64,000 bases of DNA from Massilia sp. WG5 (GTDB taxonomy: Bacteria > Pseudomonadota > Gammaproteobacteria > Burkholderiales > Burkholderiaceae_D), in assembly GCF_001412595.2 (NCBI RefSeq), contig NZ_CP012640.2, forward strand, positions 4,774,001 through 4,838,000, in the 5' to 3' direction. The position numbers were made by a program, and so were the translations under genes. Under the pieces are notes generated by a model that ran no database searches, was not told the origin of the DNA, and worked only from the letters and a program-made list of their open reading frames with translations. This document shows, in pieces, positions 9,122 to 20,129 of the stretch. Each line of letters begins with the position of its first letter. Position 1 is the stretch's first letter.

Positions 9122-11053
9122 ATGCTCAGTCAACAAGAACTCGCAGAACAGGAGCGCGTGAAGGCCTTGCGTGCCGTGGCCGTGCTCGACACGCCGCAGG
9201 AAGACCGCTTCGACCGCTTCACGCGTCTCGCCGCCACCGCGTTCCAGGCGCCGATCGCGCTGGTGTCCCTGGTCGACGCGGACCGCCAATGGTTCAAGTC
9301 GCGCGTCGGCCTCGACGCCCTCGAGACCCCGCGCTCCATGTCCTTCTGCAGTCATGCGGTCGCGCTCGACGACCTGCTGGTGGTGCCCGACACCCATCTC
9401 GACGAACGCTTCGTCGACAACCCGCTGGTGGTCGGTTCGCCCGGCATCCGCTTCTACGCCGGCCAGCCGGTGCACAGCGTGGAAGGCCAGCCGCTCGGCA
9501 CCCTGTGCGTCATCGACCGCCAGCCGCGCCAGTTCGGCGATGCCGAGAAACGCATGCTGCGCGACCTGGCCCAGATGGTGCAGGACGAAATGAATCGCGG
9601 CGTCTTGGTGGCGGCGCGCGACGCCGCCCAGATGGCGCTGCGCGAGCTGAACGTCCAGCTCGAGCGCCGGGTCGAGGACCGCACCCGCGAACTGCATGCC
9701 AAGAACCGCCTGCTCGAACAGGAAGCGCAGCAGCGCATGCTGGCCCAGCAGGCCCTGATGCAGAAGCAGGAGCTGCTCGATGCGGTGCTGGAATCGGTGG
9801 ATGTCGGCGTGGTCGCCTGCGGCGCCGACGGCGCGCTGACCCTGTTCAACCGCGCCGCGCGTGACCTGCACGGCATGGACATCGCTCATCTGAAGGCGGT
9901 GGAATGGGCGCAGCACTACCGCCTGTTCGAGGAAGACGGCGCCACGCCGCTGGAGGAGGCCCGCATCCCGCTGGCGCGCGCCCTGCGCGGCGAGAACGTC
10001 AAGGATGTGCCGATGGTGGTCGTGCGCGACGACCGGCGGGAAGATGGGCAGCGCGACCAGCGCGCGCACCGGGTGCTGGCCAGCGGCCGCGCGCTGAAGG
10101 GCCCGAACGGCGAGCCGCTGGGCGCGGTGGTGGCGATGAAGGATGTCAGCGAGCTGGCCGAGTCGCGCGCCCGCGTCATCGAGAGCGAGGAGCGCCTGCG
10201 CACCATCGCCGACAACGTGCCGGCCCTGATCGCCTACATCGACACCGGCCTGCGCTACGGCTTCGCCAACCAGCGCTACCAGGAATGGTTCGGCGTGAAG
10301 AGCGCCGACATGCTCGGCAAGACCGTTGCCGAAGCGATGGGCGAAGCCTTCTTCGCGCCGCGCCGCGCGGCCCTGGAGCGCTGCCTGGACGGCCACGGTT
10401 CGGCGCTGGAGATCGAGGAAGAGCGCCGCGGACGCCGCCGCGTGATCAGCACCACCTACCTGCCGCACGTGCGCGACGGCCAGGTGCATGGCATCTATGT
10501 GCTGTCGACCGACGCCACCTCGGCCCGCGAATACGAGCGCCAACTGCACGCGCTGGCGCACGCGGACCACCTGACCGGCCTGCCGAACCGCCGCAGCTAC
10601 GAGGAGCGCCTGGCGCAGGCGATCGCGCGCTCGCGCCGCAGCGCGATGGCGATGGCGCTGGTCTATCTCGACGTCGACCACTTCAAGCAGATCAACGACG
10701 GCCTCGGCCACGCCAGCGGCGACGCCGTGCTGCGCGAATTCGCCAAGCGGCTCTCGAGCACCGTGCGCACGACCGACACCGTGGCGCGCCTGGCCGGCGA
10801 CGAGTTCGTGATCGTGCTCGAGCAGGTCGGCTCGGCGCGCGAGTGCAGCCGCATCGCCGACAAGCTGCTGGAAGCGCTGCGTGCCGACTTCCTGGTCGAC
10901 GGCCAGCCGCGCCGCGTCACGGCCAGCATCGGCATCGCCTGGTCGGCCCGTCCGGAGCAGGCCGCGCTGGCGCACACGGCCGACGAAGCCCTGTACCAGT
11001 CCAAGCGGGAAGGGCGCGACACCGCCACGGTACTGCTGGCCGGCGGGCATTGA
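9122..11053 (+). CDS. Diguanylate cyclase with GAF and PAS domains
   Basis: A 643-residue soluble protein. A GAF domain (about 10-155) closely resembles the one in the hybrid kinase at 1254. A coiled coil follows (about 165-215, Glu/Arg/Gln-rich), then two PAS domains (about 215-345 and 350-470), then a GGDEF domain. The active loop is Ala-Gly-Asp-Glu-Phe, an accepted active variant. Arg-Thr-Thr-Asp five residues before it is an intact RxxD inhibitory site. It should make cyclic-di-GMP with product inhibition. The start at 9122 is chosen because the GAF domain begins right after it and AAGGA lies upstream; an upstream in-frame ATG (8978) would add 48 residues of non-domain sequence. Another cyclase gene starts 11 bp downstream. 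Confidence 0.9.
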   Translation: MLSQQELAEQERVKALRAVAVLDTPQEDRFDRFTRLAATAFQAPIALVSLVDADRQWFKSRVGLDALETPRSMSFCSHAVALDDLLVVPDTHLDERFVDNPLVVGSPGIRFYAGQPVHSVEGQPLGTLCVIDRQPRQFGDAEKRMLRDLAQMVQDEMNRGVLVAARDAAQMALRELNVQLERRVEDRTRELHAKNRLLEQEAQQRMLAQQALMQKQELLDAVLESVDVGVVACGADGALTLFNRAARDLHGMDIAHLKAVEWAQHYRLFEEDGATPLEEARIPLARALRGENVKDVPMVVVRDDRREDGQRDQRAHRVLASGRALKGPNGEPLGAVVAMKDVSELAESRARVIESEERLRTIADNVPALIAYIDTGLRYGFANQRYQEWFGVKSADMLGKTVAEAMGEAFFAPRRAALERCLDGHGSALEIEEERRGRRRVISTTYLPHVRDGQVHGIYVLSTDATSAREYERQLHALAHADHLTGLPNRRSYEERLAQAIARSRRSAMAMALVYLDVDHFKQINDGLGHASGDAVLREFAKRLSSTVRTTDTVARLAGDEFVIVLEQVGSARECSRIADKLLEALRADFLVDGQPRRVTASIGIAWSARPEQAALAHTADEALYQSKREGRDTATVLLAGGH

Positions 11054-11064
11054 ACCGCCAATCG

Positions 11065-12624
11065 ATGCCGCCGGGTTCCGCGCCCCGCCTGAAGCACCTG
11101 AACCGCGTCCGCCGTCCGCTGGTCGGCCGCTCGATCGCCCTGCTGGCCGCGTTCTGCGTGCTGCTGGTCGGCATCCACGGCTGGAGCCTGTGGACGGCGC
11201 GCCAGGGCCAGCTGGCCGAGACCGCGGCCAGCACAGCGAACATGGCGCGCGCGCTGGCGGCCCAGGCCGAGACCTCGTTCAAGGTGGCCGATGCGATCCT
11301 GGCCGAGACCGTGGAGCGCGTCGAGCACGACGGCGCGGCCGGCGCGGCGGGCGAGCGCCTGCACCGGCGCTTCGTGCACATCGCCGCCCATTCCGCCGAA
11401 GTGCACGGCCTGTTCGTGTACGGCCCGGACGGCAGCTGGGAAGTCACCGCGCTGCCGCATCCGGTCCAGGCGAACAATGCCGACCGCGATTACTTTCGCT
11501 ACCACCAGTCCCACCTCGATCGCCGCACCCACGTCGGCAAGCCGGTGCGCAGCCGGTCCAGCGGCGCGCTGGTGATCCCGGTGTCGCGCCGCATCGACCG
11601 TCCGGACGGCAGTTTCGGCGGGGTCGCGCTGGTGACCCTGGACCTCGGCTTCTTCGGCCGTTTCTATGACAGCTTCGACGTCGGCCGCGAGGGCAGCATC
11701 GCACTGGCCCTCGACGACGGCACGCTGCTCTACCGGCGCCCGTACCGGGAAGGCCTGATCGGCACCGACATCAGCAAGGGGCCGGTGTTCCAGATGCTGC
11801 GCAATACCGGACCGGTCGGCACCGCGCTGCTGAAGTCGGGCATCGACGGCATCGAGCGCCTGTTCAGCTACCACCACCTGGACGGCTATCCGCTGCTGGT
11901 CCTCAGCGCCCAGTCGAAGGACGAGATCCTCGACGACTGGTGGGTGGCGGCGATCAAGATGAGCTGCGTGGTGGCGTTCGCGATCGCCGTGCTGGCCTGG
12001 GGCGGCGCGCGCATGGTCCGCCAGATCCGCAGCCGCGAACAGCTCGAGGACGAACTGCGCGAGGCCGGCGCCGCGCTGGAGCGCCACAACGAGACCCTGA
12101 AGGTGCAGGCCGAAAGCGACGGCCTGACCGGGCTGGCCAACCGCCGCATGTTCGAAGAGACGCTCGGGCGCGAGCTGGCGCGGGCGCGCCGCACCGGCGC
12201 CTCGTTCGCGCTGATCCTGGCCGACGTCGACTGTTTCAAGAAGTACAACGACCGCTACGGCCACGTGGCGGGCGACGACTGCCTGCGCAAGGTGGCGGTG
12301 GCGATCGCGGCCGGGGTGCGCCGCCCCGGCGACCTGGCGGTGCGCTACGGCGGCGAGGAATTCGCCGTGATCCTGCCGGAGACCGACCTCGAAGGCGCCC
12401 TGACGGTGGCCGAGACGATCCGCGCCGCGGTGGCCGCGCTGGCGATCGAACATGCCGACGGCCCGACCGGCAAGGTCAGCCTGAGCCTGGGCGTGGCGGC
12501 CGGCCCGGCCGGCGCCGAAACCGACGGCGCCTGGGTCGAGGCCGCGGACCGCCAGCTGTACCAAGCCAAGGCGGGCGGCCGCAACCGGGTGGCCGCGGGT
12601 GACGCATCGCTTGCACTTGCATAG
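11065..12624 (+). CDS. Membrane diguanylate cyclase with periplasmic Cache-type sensor
   Basis: A 519-residue protein. A transmembrane helix at about 20-42 is followed by a periplasmic region of about 250 residues in the dCache_1 pattern (Phe-Val-Tyr-Gly-Pro-Asp-Gly, Asp-Arg-Asp-Tyr-Phe and Pro-Val-Ser-Arg-Arg segments). A second helix lies at about 293-315, then a short coiled coil and a GGDEF domain. The active loop is Gly-Gly-Glu-Glu-Phe and the RxxD inhibitory site is Arg-Pro-Gly-Asp, five residues before it. It probably senses a small molecule in the periplasm and makes cyclic-di-GMP. It follows the previous cyclase by 11 bp and is likely co-transcribed. An upstream TTG at 11050 is an alternative start. 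Confidence 0.88.
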   Translation: MPPGSAPRLKHLNRVRRPLVGRSIALLAAFCVLLVGIHGWSLWTARQGQLAETAASTANMARALAAQAETSFKVADAILAETVERVEHDGAAGAAGERLHRRFVHIAAHSAEVHGLFVYGPDGSWEVTALPHPVQANNADRDYFRYHQSHLDRRTHVGKPVRSRSSGALVIPVSRRIDRPDGSFGGVALVTLDLGFFGRFYDSFDVGREGSIALALDDGTLLYRRPYREGLIGTDISKGPVFQMLRNTGPVGTALLKSGIDGIERLFSYHHLDGYPLLVLSAQSKDEILDDWWVAAIKMSCVVAFAIAVLAWGGARMVRQIRSREQLEDELREAGAALERHNETLKVQAESDGLTGLANRRMFEETLGRELARARRTGASFALILADVDCFKKYNDRYGHVAGDDCLRKVAVAIAAGVRRPGDLAVRYGGEEFAVILPETDLEGALTVAETIRAAVAALAIEHADGPTGKVSLSLGVAAGPAGAETDGAWVEAADRQLYQAKAGGRNRVAAGDASLALA

Positions 12625-12646
12625 CGCGCGATCTACCATTTCTTCC

Positions 12647-13090
12647 ATGAATCCGAACCCACCTCCCTTGCTGGACGACCAGCTCTGCTTCGCCCTCTAT
12701 TCGACCGGGCTGGCGATGAACAAGGTCTACCGCAAGCTGCTGCGCAAGCTGGACCTGACCTATCCCCAATACCTGGTCATGCTGGTGCTGTGGGAGCGCG
12801 ACGGCGTGACGGTGTCCGACATCGGCGCCCGGCTGTTCCTCGACTCGGCCACATTGACGCCACTGCTCAAGCGCCTGGAAGCGGGCGGCCTGGTGGCGCG
12901 CGCGCGCTCGAACGCCGACGAGCGCCAGGTCGTGGTCAGCCTGACGGACGCCGGCCGCGCGCTGGCGCAGCAGGCGTCCGCGATCCAGGAACAGCTGCTG
13001 TGCGCGGCAGCCTGCGCGCCGGGCGATCTGCTGGCGCTCAAGGGGCAGCTCGAGCGGCTGCGCGGCAAGCTGGCCGATAGTGCGGAATAA
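12647..13090 (+). CDS. ohrR: OhrR-type organic-hydroperoxide-sensing MarR regulator
   Basis: A 147-residue MarR-family protein. The N-terminus Gln-Leu-Cys-Phe-Ala-Leu-Tyr-Ser with Cys14 is the peroxide-reactive cysteine region of OhrR. It is followed by the typical [10 protein letters not shown] and a winged helix-turn-helix. Two further cysteines near residue 122-126 would allow the two-Cys (disulfide) mechanism known from Xanthomonas OhrR. The usual partner, the peroxiredoxin gene ohr, is not next to it in this window. The start at 12647 is preferred over an ATG 16 codons upstream because the family begins there. The ribosome site is weak. Confidence 0.82.
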   Translation: MNPNPPPLLDDQLCFALYSTGLAMNKVYRKLLRKLDLTYPQYLVMLVLWERDGVTVSDIGARLFLDSATLTPLLKRLEAGGLVARARSNADERQVVVSLTDAGRALAQQASAIQEQLLCAAACAPGDLLALKGQLERLRGKLADSAE

Positions 13091-13103
13091 AGGCGCGCGG
13101 CAT

Positions 13104-13129
13104 AAAAAAGGCGGACCCGAAGGTCCGCC
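13104..13129 (-). terminator. Rho-independent terminator of the TonB receptor gene
   Basis: On the minus strand GGCGGACC-TTCG-GGTCCGCC forms a perfect 8-bp stem with a TTCG loop, followed by six T. It lies 34 bp after the receptor stop codon and just beyond ohrR, which converges on it. Confidence 0.85.
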
Positions 13130-13162
13130 AAGAGGGTTACAACAGAGAGAGACTGCTTTCGT

Positions 13163-15637
13163 TCAGAAGCGGTAGTTGAGCGACGCTTCCCAGGTGCGGC
13201 CGAAGATCGGGCGGGCATTGATCGGGCCGCTGCTGGCGCCGACCAGGCGCGAATTGCCCTCGGTGAGGCCGAGCTCGTTGTTGACGTTGCTGCCGCTCAG
13301 GCGCAGTTCCAGCTTGTCGGACAGTTCGGCCAGGATGCCGAGGTCGAGCGTGTCATAGGACGGCAGGTACTGGGTGTTCTGCTGGTCGGCCCAGCGGCTG
13401 CCGATGTGCGAGTAAGTGCCGTACAGCTTGAACGCCATGTCGCCCACCGGGATCCGGTAGCTCGGCGAGAAGCGGTACTGGAACTTCGGCTGGCGCTGCA
13501 CGGCGTTGCCGTTGATCGCCGGGTTGTCCTTGTAGGTCGAATCCTGCCAGTCGCCGGTCAGCTGCAGCTGCAGGCCCGTGATCGGACGCACCGCCAGTTC
13601 GAATTCCACACCCTTGCCCTTCGAGCCGCTGACCGAGTACAGCACGTCGGTGGTGGTGATCTGCTGGAAGGAGATGCCGGTGAAGTCGGTGAAGAAGGCG
13701 TTCACGTAGGCGCTGTACAGCGGGGTTGCGGTCTTGAAGCCGACTTCGTACTGGGTCACCTTCGGGTTCGGCACGCGGTTGCGGTCATTGACCACCTCCT
13801 GGCTGCCGGCATTGCGCAGGTCGTCGAAGTAGACGAAGGTGTGGCCCTGGTTGGCGCGCACGAACACGCTGGCATCGGCGGTCAGCTTGTACAGGCCGCC
13901 GACCGTGAACGAGTTCGCCGAATCCGAACGCGACAGGCCGGTATAGCTGCCGTTCGGCTGCGAGGTGCCGTTGTTGTAGACGGTCAGCGGGTTGTTGTCG
14001 GTGTCGGCGGAAGTCAGGTTCGAGATCGAGCCCGAGATGCGCTGGCGCTCGTGGCGCATGCCGGCATCGACCTTGATGCGGTCGCTGATGCGCCATTCGT
14101 CGGCGATGAAGCCGGCGGTGTTGTCGCCGTTGTACGAAGCGATCGGCGCGTAGAACACATTGCCGTCGGTGCCGTTGTTGGACACGACCACGCCGTTGTT
14201 CAGCTTCGCGTTGATCAGGCGGGCGTTCGGGGTCGCCGTCATCAGGTGGCTGTTGCCGAGGTACCAGACGTCGTGCGAGGAATAGTTGGCGAAGTAGGCG
14301 CCGACGGTCAAGGTGTTGTTGTAGCCGATATCCTTGCTGACCCGGAATTCGTCGGTGAAGGAGCGCAGCTTCTTCTCGACCGCCCACAGGCCGGCCTGCA
14401 CCACCTGCTGGTTCGGCGCGACCGCGGCGCCGCCGCTCGTATAGGTGAGCGCGCCGCCGGTGGCGCTGACGCCGCCGGCCGCCGCCAGCGTGGCCGCATT
14501 GCCGTTGTTGGCCGCGATCGCCTGCGCCAGGTAATCGGCCGCCGTCAGCGGGTTGTTACCGGTGAACATGGCGATCGTGTCGAGGTTGCCGCTGAAGTAG
14601 TTCAGCTTGTTCGACACATCCCAGCCGTTCAGCTTCTGCTGGAAGTCCGCGCCGATCAGGTTCGAATTCAGGCCGCGGCCGTTGCCCAAGTCGTAGTTCA
14701 GGGTCTTGCCCGGACCGGCTTCGACCGTGAAGTTGCGCATCTCGTTGCTCATCAGGGTGCCGGTGAGCGGGTTGAAGCCGGGGAAGGACGAGATCGTGTG
14801 GCCGTTGTTCGAGGAGATCAGCGGCACGCCGGTGTAGAAGGCGTTCTTGTCGGAAGTCGAGCGCGCGTACAGGGTCAGCTCGCCCTGGTCCAGCTTGCGG
14901 GTCAGGGAGGCCGACAGCTGGCCGCCATCGTCGGCCGGGAAGCCGGCGTCGCGCACGCCGTTGGTGGTGCGGTAGAAGCCGCCGATCATGCCATACCAGC
15001 CCTCGGCGATCTTGCCGCTGTAGACGCCGTCGACGCGGCGCAGGTTGCCGGTGCCGGTGGTGAAGCGCAGGTTGCCTTCAGGCGTGTCGCCGCCTTTCTT
15101 CATGATGAAGTTCATGGTCGCGCCAGGCTGGCCGACCGAATAGATGGTGCTCGGGCCGCCGCGCAGCACTTCGACGCGCTCGATGGTGTCGTCCAGGCGG
15201 AAGGCCGACGAGCCCTCGAAGAAGGACAGCACCGGCACCGGATAGATCGGGTTGCCGTTCATCTGCACCGAGACGAAGGGCGAGTCGCTGCCCGAGGGGA
15301 AGCCGCGCACTTCGATATTCGCGCCCGACTGGCCGCCGGTGGCTTCGGCGTACACGCCCGGCACGATCTTCAGCACGTCGGCGGTGCTGGTCGGCGCCGC
15401 GGCCTTCAGCTGCTCTTCGGTGGCGGTGGTGATCGAAAAGCTGGTGTCGATCTTGCGTGTGCCGGAGGCCGAGGCGGTGCCGGTCACGACCACCTGCTGC
15501 ATCTCGTTCTGCGCATTGGCCTGCGGGGGCAGGGGAGAGGATTCCTGGGCCATGGCCTGGGACTGGGCGACCAGGGCGAGCACGGCAAGGGCCACGGCCG
15601 ACAGCTGCGGGGCCGGGAAAGGAAGGTGATTTTTCAT
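13163..15637 (-). CDS. TonB-dependent outer-membrane receptor, probably for a disaccharide
   Basis: An 824-residue receptor with a signal peptide of about 29 residues (cleavage near Ala-Met-Ala-Gln). The plug domain is at about 50-190 and contains Ile-Glu-Val-Arg-Gly-Phe-Pro and Val-Glu-Val-Leu-Arg-Gly-Gly-Pro. A beta-barrel ends in the outer-membrane signature Asn-Tyr-Arg-Phe. There is no FecA-like N-terminal signalling domain. It is divergent from a lacI gene that leads a GH65 phosphorylase, beta-phosphoglucomutase and MFS operon, so the substrate is most likely a disaccharide such as maltose or trehalose, not iron. That is inference from context. Its long 5' region holds a 97-bp palindromic element and LacI-type operators. 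Confidence 0.88.
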   Translation of the reverse strand: MKNHLPFPAPQLSAVALAVLALVAQSQAMAQESSPLPPQANAQNEMQQVVVTGTASASGTRKIDTSFSITTATEEQLKAAAPTSTADVLKIVPGVYAEATGGQSGANIEVRGFPSGSDSPFVSVQMNGNPIYPVPVLSFFEGSSAFRLDDTIERVEVLRGGPSTIYSVGQPGATMNFIMKKGGDTPEGNLRFTTGTGNLRRVDGVYSGKIAEGWYGMIGGFYRTTNGVRDAGFPADDGGQLSASLTRKLDQGELTLYARSTSDKNAFYTGVPLISSNNGHTISSFPGFNPLTGTLMSNEMRNFTVEAGPGKTLNYDLGNGRGLNSNLIGADFQQKLNGWDVSNKLNYFSGNLDTIAMFTGNNPLTAADYLAQAIAANNGNAATLAAAGGVSATGGALTYTSGGAAVAPNQQVVQAGLWAVEKKLRSFTDEFRVSKDIGYNNTLTVGAYFANYSSHDVWYLGNSHLMTATPNARLINAKLNNGVVVSNNGTDGNVFYAPIASYNGDNTAGFIADEWRISDRIKVDAGMRHERQRISGSISNLTSADTDNNPLTVYNNGTSQPNGSYTGLSRSDSANSFTVGGLYKLTADASVFVRANQGHTFVYFDDLRNAGSQEVVNDRNRVPNPKVTQYEVGFKTATPLYSAYVNAFFTDFTGISFQQITTTDVLYSVSGSKGKGVEFELAVRPITGLQLQLTGDWQDSTYKDNPAINGNAVQRQPKFQYRFSPSYRIPVGDMAFKLYGTYSHIGSRWADQQNTQYLPSYDTLDLGILAELSDKLELRLSGSNVNNELGLTEGNSRLVGASSGPINARPIFGRTWEASLNYRF

Positions 15638-15714
15638 GTGTAGGCTCTCGTTTTAGGATGGGGAATCCGGCTACTTACGGGGCGTCTCCTCCCCGCTGCG
15701 CTGTCGAATCTTGT

Positions 15715-15811
15715 GCGCCTGCCAAACCCCTCATGGCTGCGTTGCACCGTCTCGCCGTACCGGCGTACTGTCTTCGACGGTGCGCCTTGCCCTGAGGGCT
15801 TTGCCAGGCGC
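15715..15811. repeat. Long palindromic intergenic element, copy 1
   Basis: A 97-bp imperfect palindrome. Outer arms GCGCCTG/CAGGCGC (15715-15721 and 15805-15811), middle arms around CCCTCA/TGAGGG, and inner arms GCACCGTC/GACGGTGC (15744-15751 and 15776-15783) can all pair. It matches copy 2 at 61986-62094, where the inner arms read GCATCGTC/GACGATGC: a C-G pair has become T-A in both arms. This compensatory change argues for a selected stem. It lies 78 bp upstream of the TonB receptor start. Confidence 0.7.
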
Positions 15812-15853
15812 TTTACTCTTCGACAAGCAAAGTCGTGCTATTGAAACAAGGAA

Positions 15854-15888
15854 TGTTATCGATGTCAACGTAATTGTTATCGATGTCA
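15854..15888. promoter_or_regulatory. Two LacI-type operators between the TonB receptor and lacI genes
   Basis: TGTTATCGATGTCA occurs twice (15854-15867 and 15875-15888), exactly 21 bp (two helical turns) apart. Each is a near-palindrome with a central CG, the hallmark of LacI-family operators; the ideal would be TGTTATCGATAACA. A third, inverted copy with one mismatch lies at the start of the GH65 gene (17048-17061). The adjacent lacI product is the obvious ligand. A 12-bp perfect palindrome TTTGTCGACAAA follows at 15892-15903. Confidence 0.7.
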
Positions 15889-15963
15889 TTTTTTGTCGAC
15901 AAAGCAAAGAAATCTGTCATAATGCCGTGCCGGCTCAGGCACTCTTGGATTACATAGAATTTG

Positions 15964-16985
<1,022 letters not shown>

Positions 16986-16989
<4 letters not shown>

Positions 16990-17018
16990 ACTGAGCTGAA
17001 CCGAGCTGACCTGAACCC
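16986..17018. repeat. Short degenerate tandem repeat before the phosphorylase gene
   Basis: Three imperfect copies of a roughly 10-bp unit (variants of GAGCTGAACC) lie between the lacI stop and the GH65 start. There is no good Shine-Dalgarno in the gap, so the repeat may reflect replication slippage. Confidence 0.4.
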
Positions 17019-17036
17019 TTCACTGAGCGAACCAGC

Positions 17037-19382
17037 ATGCCTATGAATGATATCGATAACATCGCGCTCCTGCCGGGCATCGCCGCCGAGCCCTGGTGCA
17101 TCCGCGAACGCGCCGTCGAGCCGGGCGCCCGTTTCCTGCGCGAGACCCTGTTCACGCTGGGGAACGGCTACATCGGGATGCGCGGGACGCCCGAGGAAGG
17201 CAATCCGGCGCCCAAGGGCCAGACCCTGGAAGGCACCTACCTGAACGGCTTCTACGAGTCCGAGCCGATCGTCTATCCGGAAAACGCCTACGGCCTGGCG
17301 CGCACCAACGAATTCATGCTGAACGTGCCGAACGCCAAGCGCGTCGGCATCGCCATCGACGGCGAGACCTTCGGCCTGGAGCAGGGCAAGGTGCTGGACT
17401 ACGAGCGCGTACTCGACTTCCGCACCGGCCTGCTCAGCCGCACGGTCGATTGGGAGACCGATGGCGGCAAGCGGGTCCGCATCGCCAGCCGGCGCCTGGT
17501 CTGCCTCGAGCGCAAGCATGTCGCCGCGATCGAGGTCGCCGTCACGCCGCTGAACTTCTCGGGCCGCCTGCGCCTGGTCGCCGAGATCGACAGCGAGGTC
17601 ACGAACCTGCAGGCCGGCGACGACCCGCGGGTCGGCTCGGCGATCACCGGCCCCAGCCTGCTGCCGGTCGAGCGGCAGCGCACGCCCCAGGGCATGCTGG
17701 TGCTGCAGCGCACCCGCCACAGCGGTTTCCTGCTGGCGACGGCCACCGAGGCGCGCCTGGACCGCGCCGGCGCGACGGTGGAAGACACCGACAACGGCCA
17801 CGCCTTCGAACTCGATGCGGTCCAGGGCGGCACCGTGGTCCTGCACAAGTTCATTGCCTACGCCACCTCGCGCGACATGGCGGACGGGCAGGTCGCGGCG
17901 CACGCGCGCGCCGAGCTGGAAAGCGCCGCCCGGGCCGGCTTCGAGGCCCTCGCTGCCGAGCAGGCGGCCTGGCTGGCCGACTTCTGGGACCAGGCCGATG
18001 TCGGCATCGACGGCGACGACGCCCTGCAGCAGGGCGTGCGCTTCAACCAGTTCCACCTGCTGCAGTCGGTGGGCCGCGATGGCCGCACGAATATCGCCGC
18101 CAAGGGCGTGACGGGCGAGGGCTACGAAGGCCACTACTTCTGGGACACCGAGATCTACGTGTTCCCCTTCCTGCTGTTCTCGAAGCCCGAGATTGCGCGC
18201 GCCCTGCTGCAGTACCGCTATGCGACCCTGCCCAAGGCGCGCGAGCGGGCGCGCCAGATGGCGATCGGGAAGGGGGCGCTCTACCCGTGGCGCACCATCG
18301 CCGGCGAGGAGTGCTCGGCCTATTACCCGGCCGGCACCGCGCAGTACCACATCAACGCGGACGTCGCCTATTCGATCCGCCTCTACCTGCTGGCGACCGG
18401 CGACTTCGACTTCATGGCGCAGTACGGCGCCGAGATCGTGCTGGAGACGGCGCGTATCTGGACCGACATCGGCAACTACGATCGCCAGGGCCGCTTCTGC
18501 ATCAATGCGGTGACCGGGCCGGACGAGTACACGGCCGTCGTCAACAACAACTACTACACCAACGCGATGGCGCGCATGCACATGAGCTTCGCGGCGGACG
18601 TGGCCGGGCGCCTGCGCGCCGAGCGCCCGGACGACTATGCGCGCGTGGCCGCCGCCGTCGAGCTGGACGAGGGCGAGATCGCGGCCTGGCGCGCGGCGTC
18701 CGCCGCCATGCGCCTGCCCTACGACGCGGAACTCGGCATCCACGAGCAGGACGACAGCTTCCTGTCGAAGCAGCCCTGGGATTTCGCCAACACACCGCAG
18801 GAAAACTATCCGCTGCTGCTGCATTACCACCCGCTGGTGATCTACCGCCGCCAGGTCTGCAAGCAGGCCGACGTGGTGCTGGCCCTGCTGCTGCTGTCGA
18901 ACGAATTCTCGCTGGACGACAAGCGCCGCGACTTCGATTACTACGAGCGCGTGACGACCCACGATTCGTCGCTGTCGTCCTGCATCTTCAGCATCGTGGC
19001 GAGCGAAGTCGGCTACCACGACAAGGCCTACGCCTATTTCATGGAGACTGCGCGCCTCGACCTCGACAACACCCACGGCAATACGGAATACGGCGTGCAC
19101 ACCGCGGCGATGGCCGGCACCTGGCTGGGCGTTGCCTACGGCTTCGCCGGCATGCGCATCGACGACGCCGGGCTGCGCTTCGCCCCGGTGCTGCCGGAAA
19201 AATGGCAGGGCTACCGCTTCAAGGTGCACGTGCATGGCGCCCTGCTGGGCGTCGAGGTGGATGCCGGCGGCGCCGCCGTCTATCGCCTGCTGCAGGGTAC
19301 GGAGCTGAGCCTGTCCCATCGCGGCCGCAAGCTCACGCTCAGCGCGCAGCAATCCGAGATCCGCATGGAGGAAAACACATGA
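17037..19382 (+). CDS. GH65 disaccharide phosphorylase (maltose/trehalose type)
   Basis: A 781-residue enzyme of glycoside hydrolase family 65. It has an N-terminal beta-sandwich (about 1-270), a linker, and an (alpha/alpha)6 barrel with the signature Phe-Trp-Asp-Thr-Glu-Ile-Tyr. The catalytic acid is Glu497 in Gly-Pro-Asp-Glu-Tyr. A C-terminal beta-sheet domain ends the protein. These enzymes split alpha-linked glucose disaccharides with phosphate to beta-glucose-1-phosphate and glucose. The next gene encodes beta-phosphoglucomutase, the enzyme needed for that inverting product. Maltose, trehalose, kojibiose and nigerose phosphorylases cannot be told apart here. The ATG at 17037 is used; a second in-frame ATG (17043) is possible. 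A LacI-type operator overlaps codons 4-9. Confidence 0.9.
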   Translation: MPMNDIDNIALLPGIAAEPWCIRERAVEPGARFLRETLFTLGNGYIGMRGTPEEGNPAPKGQTLEGTYLNGFYESEPIVYPENAYGLARTNEFMLNVPNAKRVGIAIDGETFGLEQGKVLDYERVLDFRTGLLSRTVDWETDGGKRVRIASRRLVCLERKHVAAIEVAVTPLNFSGRLRLVAEIDSEVTNLQAGDDPRVGSAITGPSLLPVERQRTPQGMLVLQRTRHSGFLLATATEARLDRAGATVEDTDNGHAFELDAVQGGTVVLHKFIAYATSRDMADGQVAAHARAELESAARAGFEALAAEQAAWLADFWDQADVGIDGDDALQQGVRFNQFHLLQSVGRDGRTNIAAKGVTGEGYEGHYFWDTEIYVFPFLLFSKPEIARALLQYRYATLPKARERARQMAIGKGALYPWRTIAGEECSAYYPAGTAQYHINADVAYSIRLYLLATGDFDFMAQYGAEIVLETARIWTDIGNYDRQGRFCINAVTGPDEYTAVVNNNYYTNAMARMHMSFAADVAGRLRAERPDDYARVAAAVELDEGEIAAWRAASAAMRLPYDAELGIHEQDDSFLSKQPWDFANTPQENYPLLLHYHPLVIYRRQVCKQADVVLALLLLSNEFSLDDKRRDFDYYERVTTHDSSLSSCIFSIVASEVGYHDKAYAYFMETARLDLDNTHGNTEYGVHTAAMAGTWLGVAYGFAGMRIDDAGLRFAPVLPEKWQGYRFKVHVHGALLGVEVDAGGAAVYRLLQGTELSLSHRGRKLTLSAQQSEIRMEENT
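17048..17061. promoter_or_regulatory. Intragenic LacI-type operator at the GH65 start
   Basis: TGATATCGATAACA matches the inverse of the operators at 15854-15888 with one mismatch, and is one mismatch from the perfect palindrome TGTTATCGATAACA. It sits within codons 4-9. Binding here could block elongation or support looping with the upstream pair about 1.2 kb away. Confidence 0.55.
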
Positions 19383-20023
19383 GCAGCAGATTCAAGGCCG
19401 TCGTCTTCGACCTCGACGGCGTCATCACCGACACCGCACGTTTCCACTACCTGGCCTGGAAGCGCCTGGCCGACGGCATCGGCGCGCCCTTCGACGAAGC
19501 CTTCAACGAAGAACTGAAGGGCGTCGACCGCATGGGATCGCTGGAGCTGATCCTGGCGCGCGCGCCGCGCAGCTACACGGCGCAGGAGAAGCTGCGGCTG
19601 GCCGACGCCAAGAATGCGCATTACCAGGAACTGGTGGCGACCATGACCCCGGACGACCTGCTGCCGGGCGCCCTGCGCGCGCTGGAACAGGTGCGCGCGG
19701 CCGGCCTGAAGATCGGCCTGGCCTCGGTCAGCAAGAACGCCTTCACGGTGCTCGACCGCCTCGGCATCCGCGACCGCTTCGACGACGTGGTCGACGCCGC
19801 CACCATCGCCAACAGCAAGCCGCACCCGGAGATCTTCCTGACCGCGGCAAGCCACCTGGGCATCGCGCCCGCCGACTGCCTGGGCGTGGAAGACGCGGCC
19901 GCCGGGGTGGCGTCGATCAAGGATGCGGGGATGCGCGCGGTGGGCGTGGGCGACCCGCAGATACTGGCGCGGGCCGACTACATCATCCCGTCGATGCGGG
20001 AATTCAGGCTCGGCGACTACTGA
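19379..20023 (+). CDS. pgmB: Beta-phosphoglucomutase
   Basis: A 214-residue HAD-superfamily enzyme. Motif I Phe-Asp-Leu-Asp-Gly-Val-Ile-Thr-Asp-Thr gives the nucleophile and acid/base Asp pair. The cap region contains Gly-Val-Asp-Arg-Met-Gly-Ser, characteristic of beta-PGM. Motif II is Ala-Ser-Val-Ser-Lys-Asn and the metal-binding motif is Gly-Val-Glu-Asp-Ala. It converts beta-glucose-1-phosphate to glucose-6-phosphate via the 1,6-bisphosphate. Its ATG overlaps the GH65 stop by 4 bp, so the two are translationally coupled and feed phosphorolysis products into glycolysis. Confidence 0.92.
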   Translation: MSSRFKAVVFDLDGVITDTARFHYLAWKRLADGIGAPFDEAFNEELKGVDRMGSLELILARAPRSYTAQEKLRLADAKNAHYQELVATMTPDDLLPGALRALEQVRAAGLKIGLASVSKNAFTVLDRLGIRDRFDDVVDAATIANSKPHPEIFLTAASHLGIAPADCLGVEDAAAGVASIKDAGMRAVGVGDPQILARADYIIPSMREFRLGDY

Positions 20024-20095
20024 AGGGCCTCGCAAACCTACTGCGCGTTGCACTTTCGGCCTGCGATGCTCGCTACGGTTTTGGAGGCCTTTTTC
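20024..20095. repeat. Palindromic GCGTTGCA element with terminator-like end
   Basis: Outer arms GGCCTC/GAGGCC (20026-20031 and 20084-20089) plus AAACC/GGTTT form a long stem, with TTTTT right after the right arm. The interior carries GCGTTGCA and a TTCGG...TGCGATG stretch shared with the element at 55058-55174. It sits directly after the beta-phosphoglucomutase stop and before the transporter gene, so it may attenuate transcription into the transporter. Confidence 0.6.
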
Positions 20096-20129
20096 AGAGT
20101 CCAACATAAAAATATATAACGGAGACACC

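Noticed and set aside
13406..15643. Long open frame on the plus strand opposite the TonB receptor gene
   Set aside because: It is rich in Arg/Val/Ala/His without domain motifs and mirrors the receptor codons; such frames arise from high GC. Similar frames opposite the molybdoenzyme (39371-41380) and the hybrid kinase (1170-3251) were dropped for the same reason.
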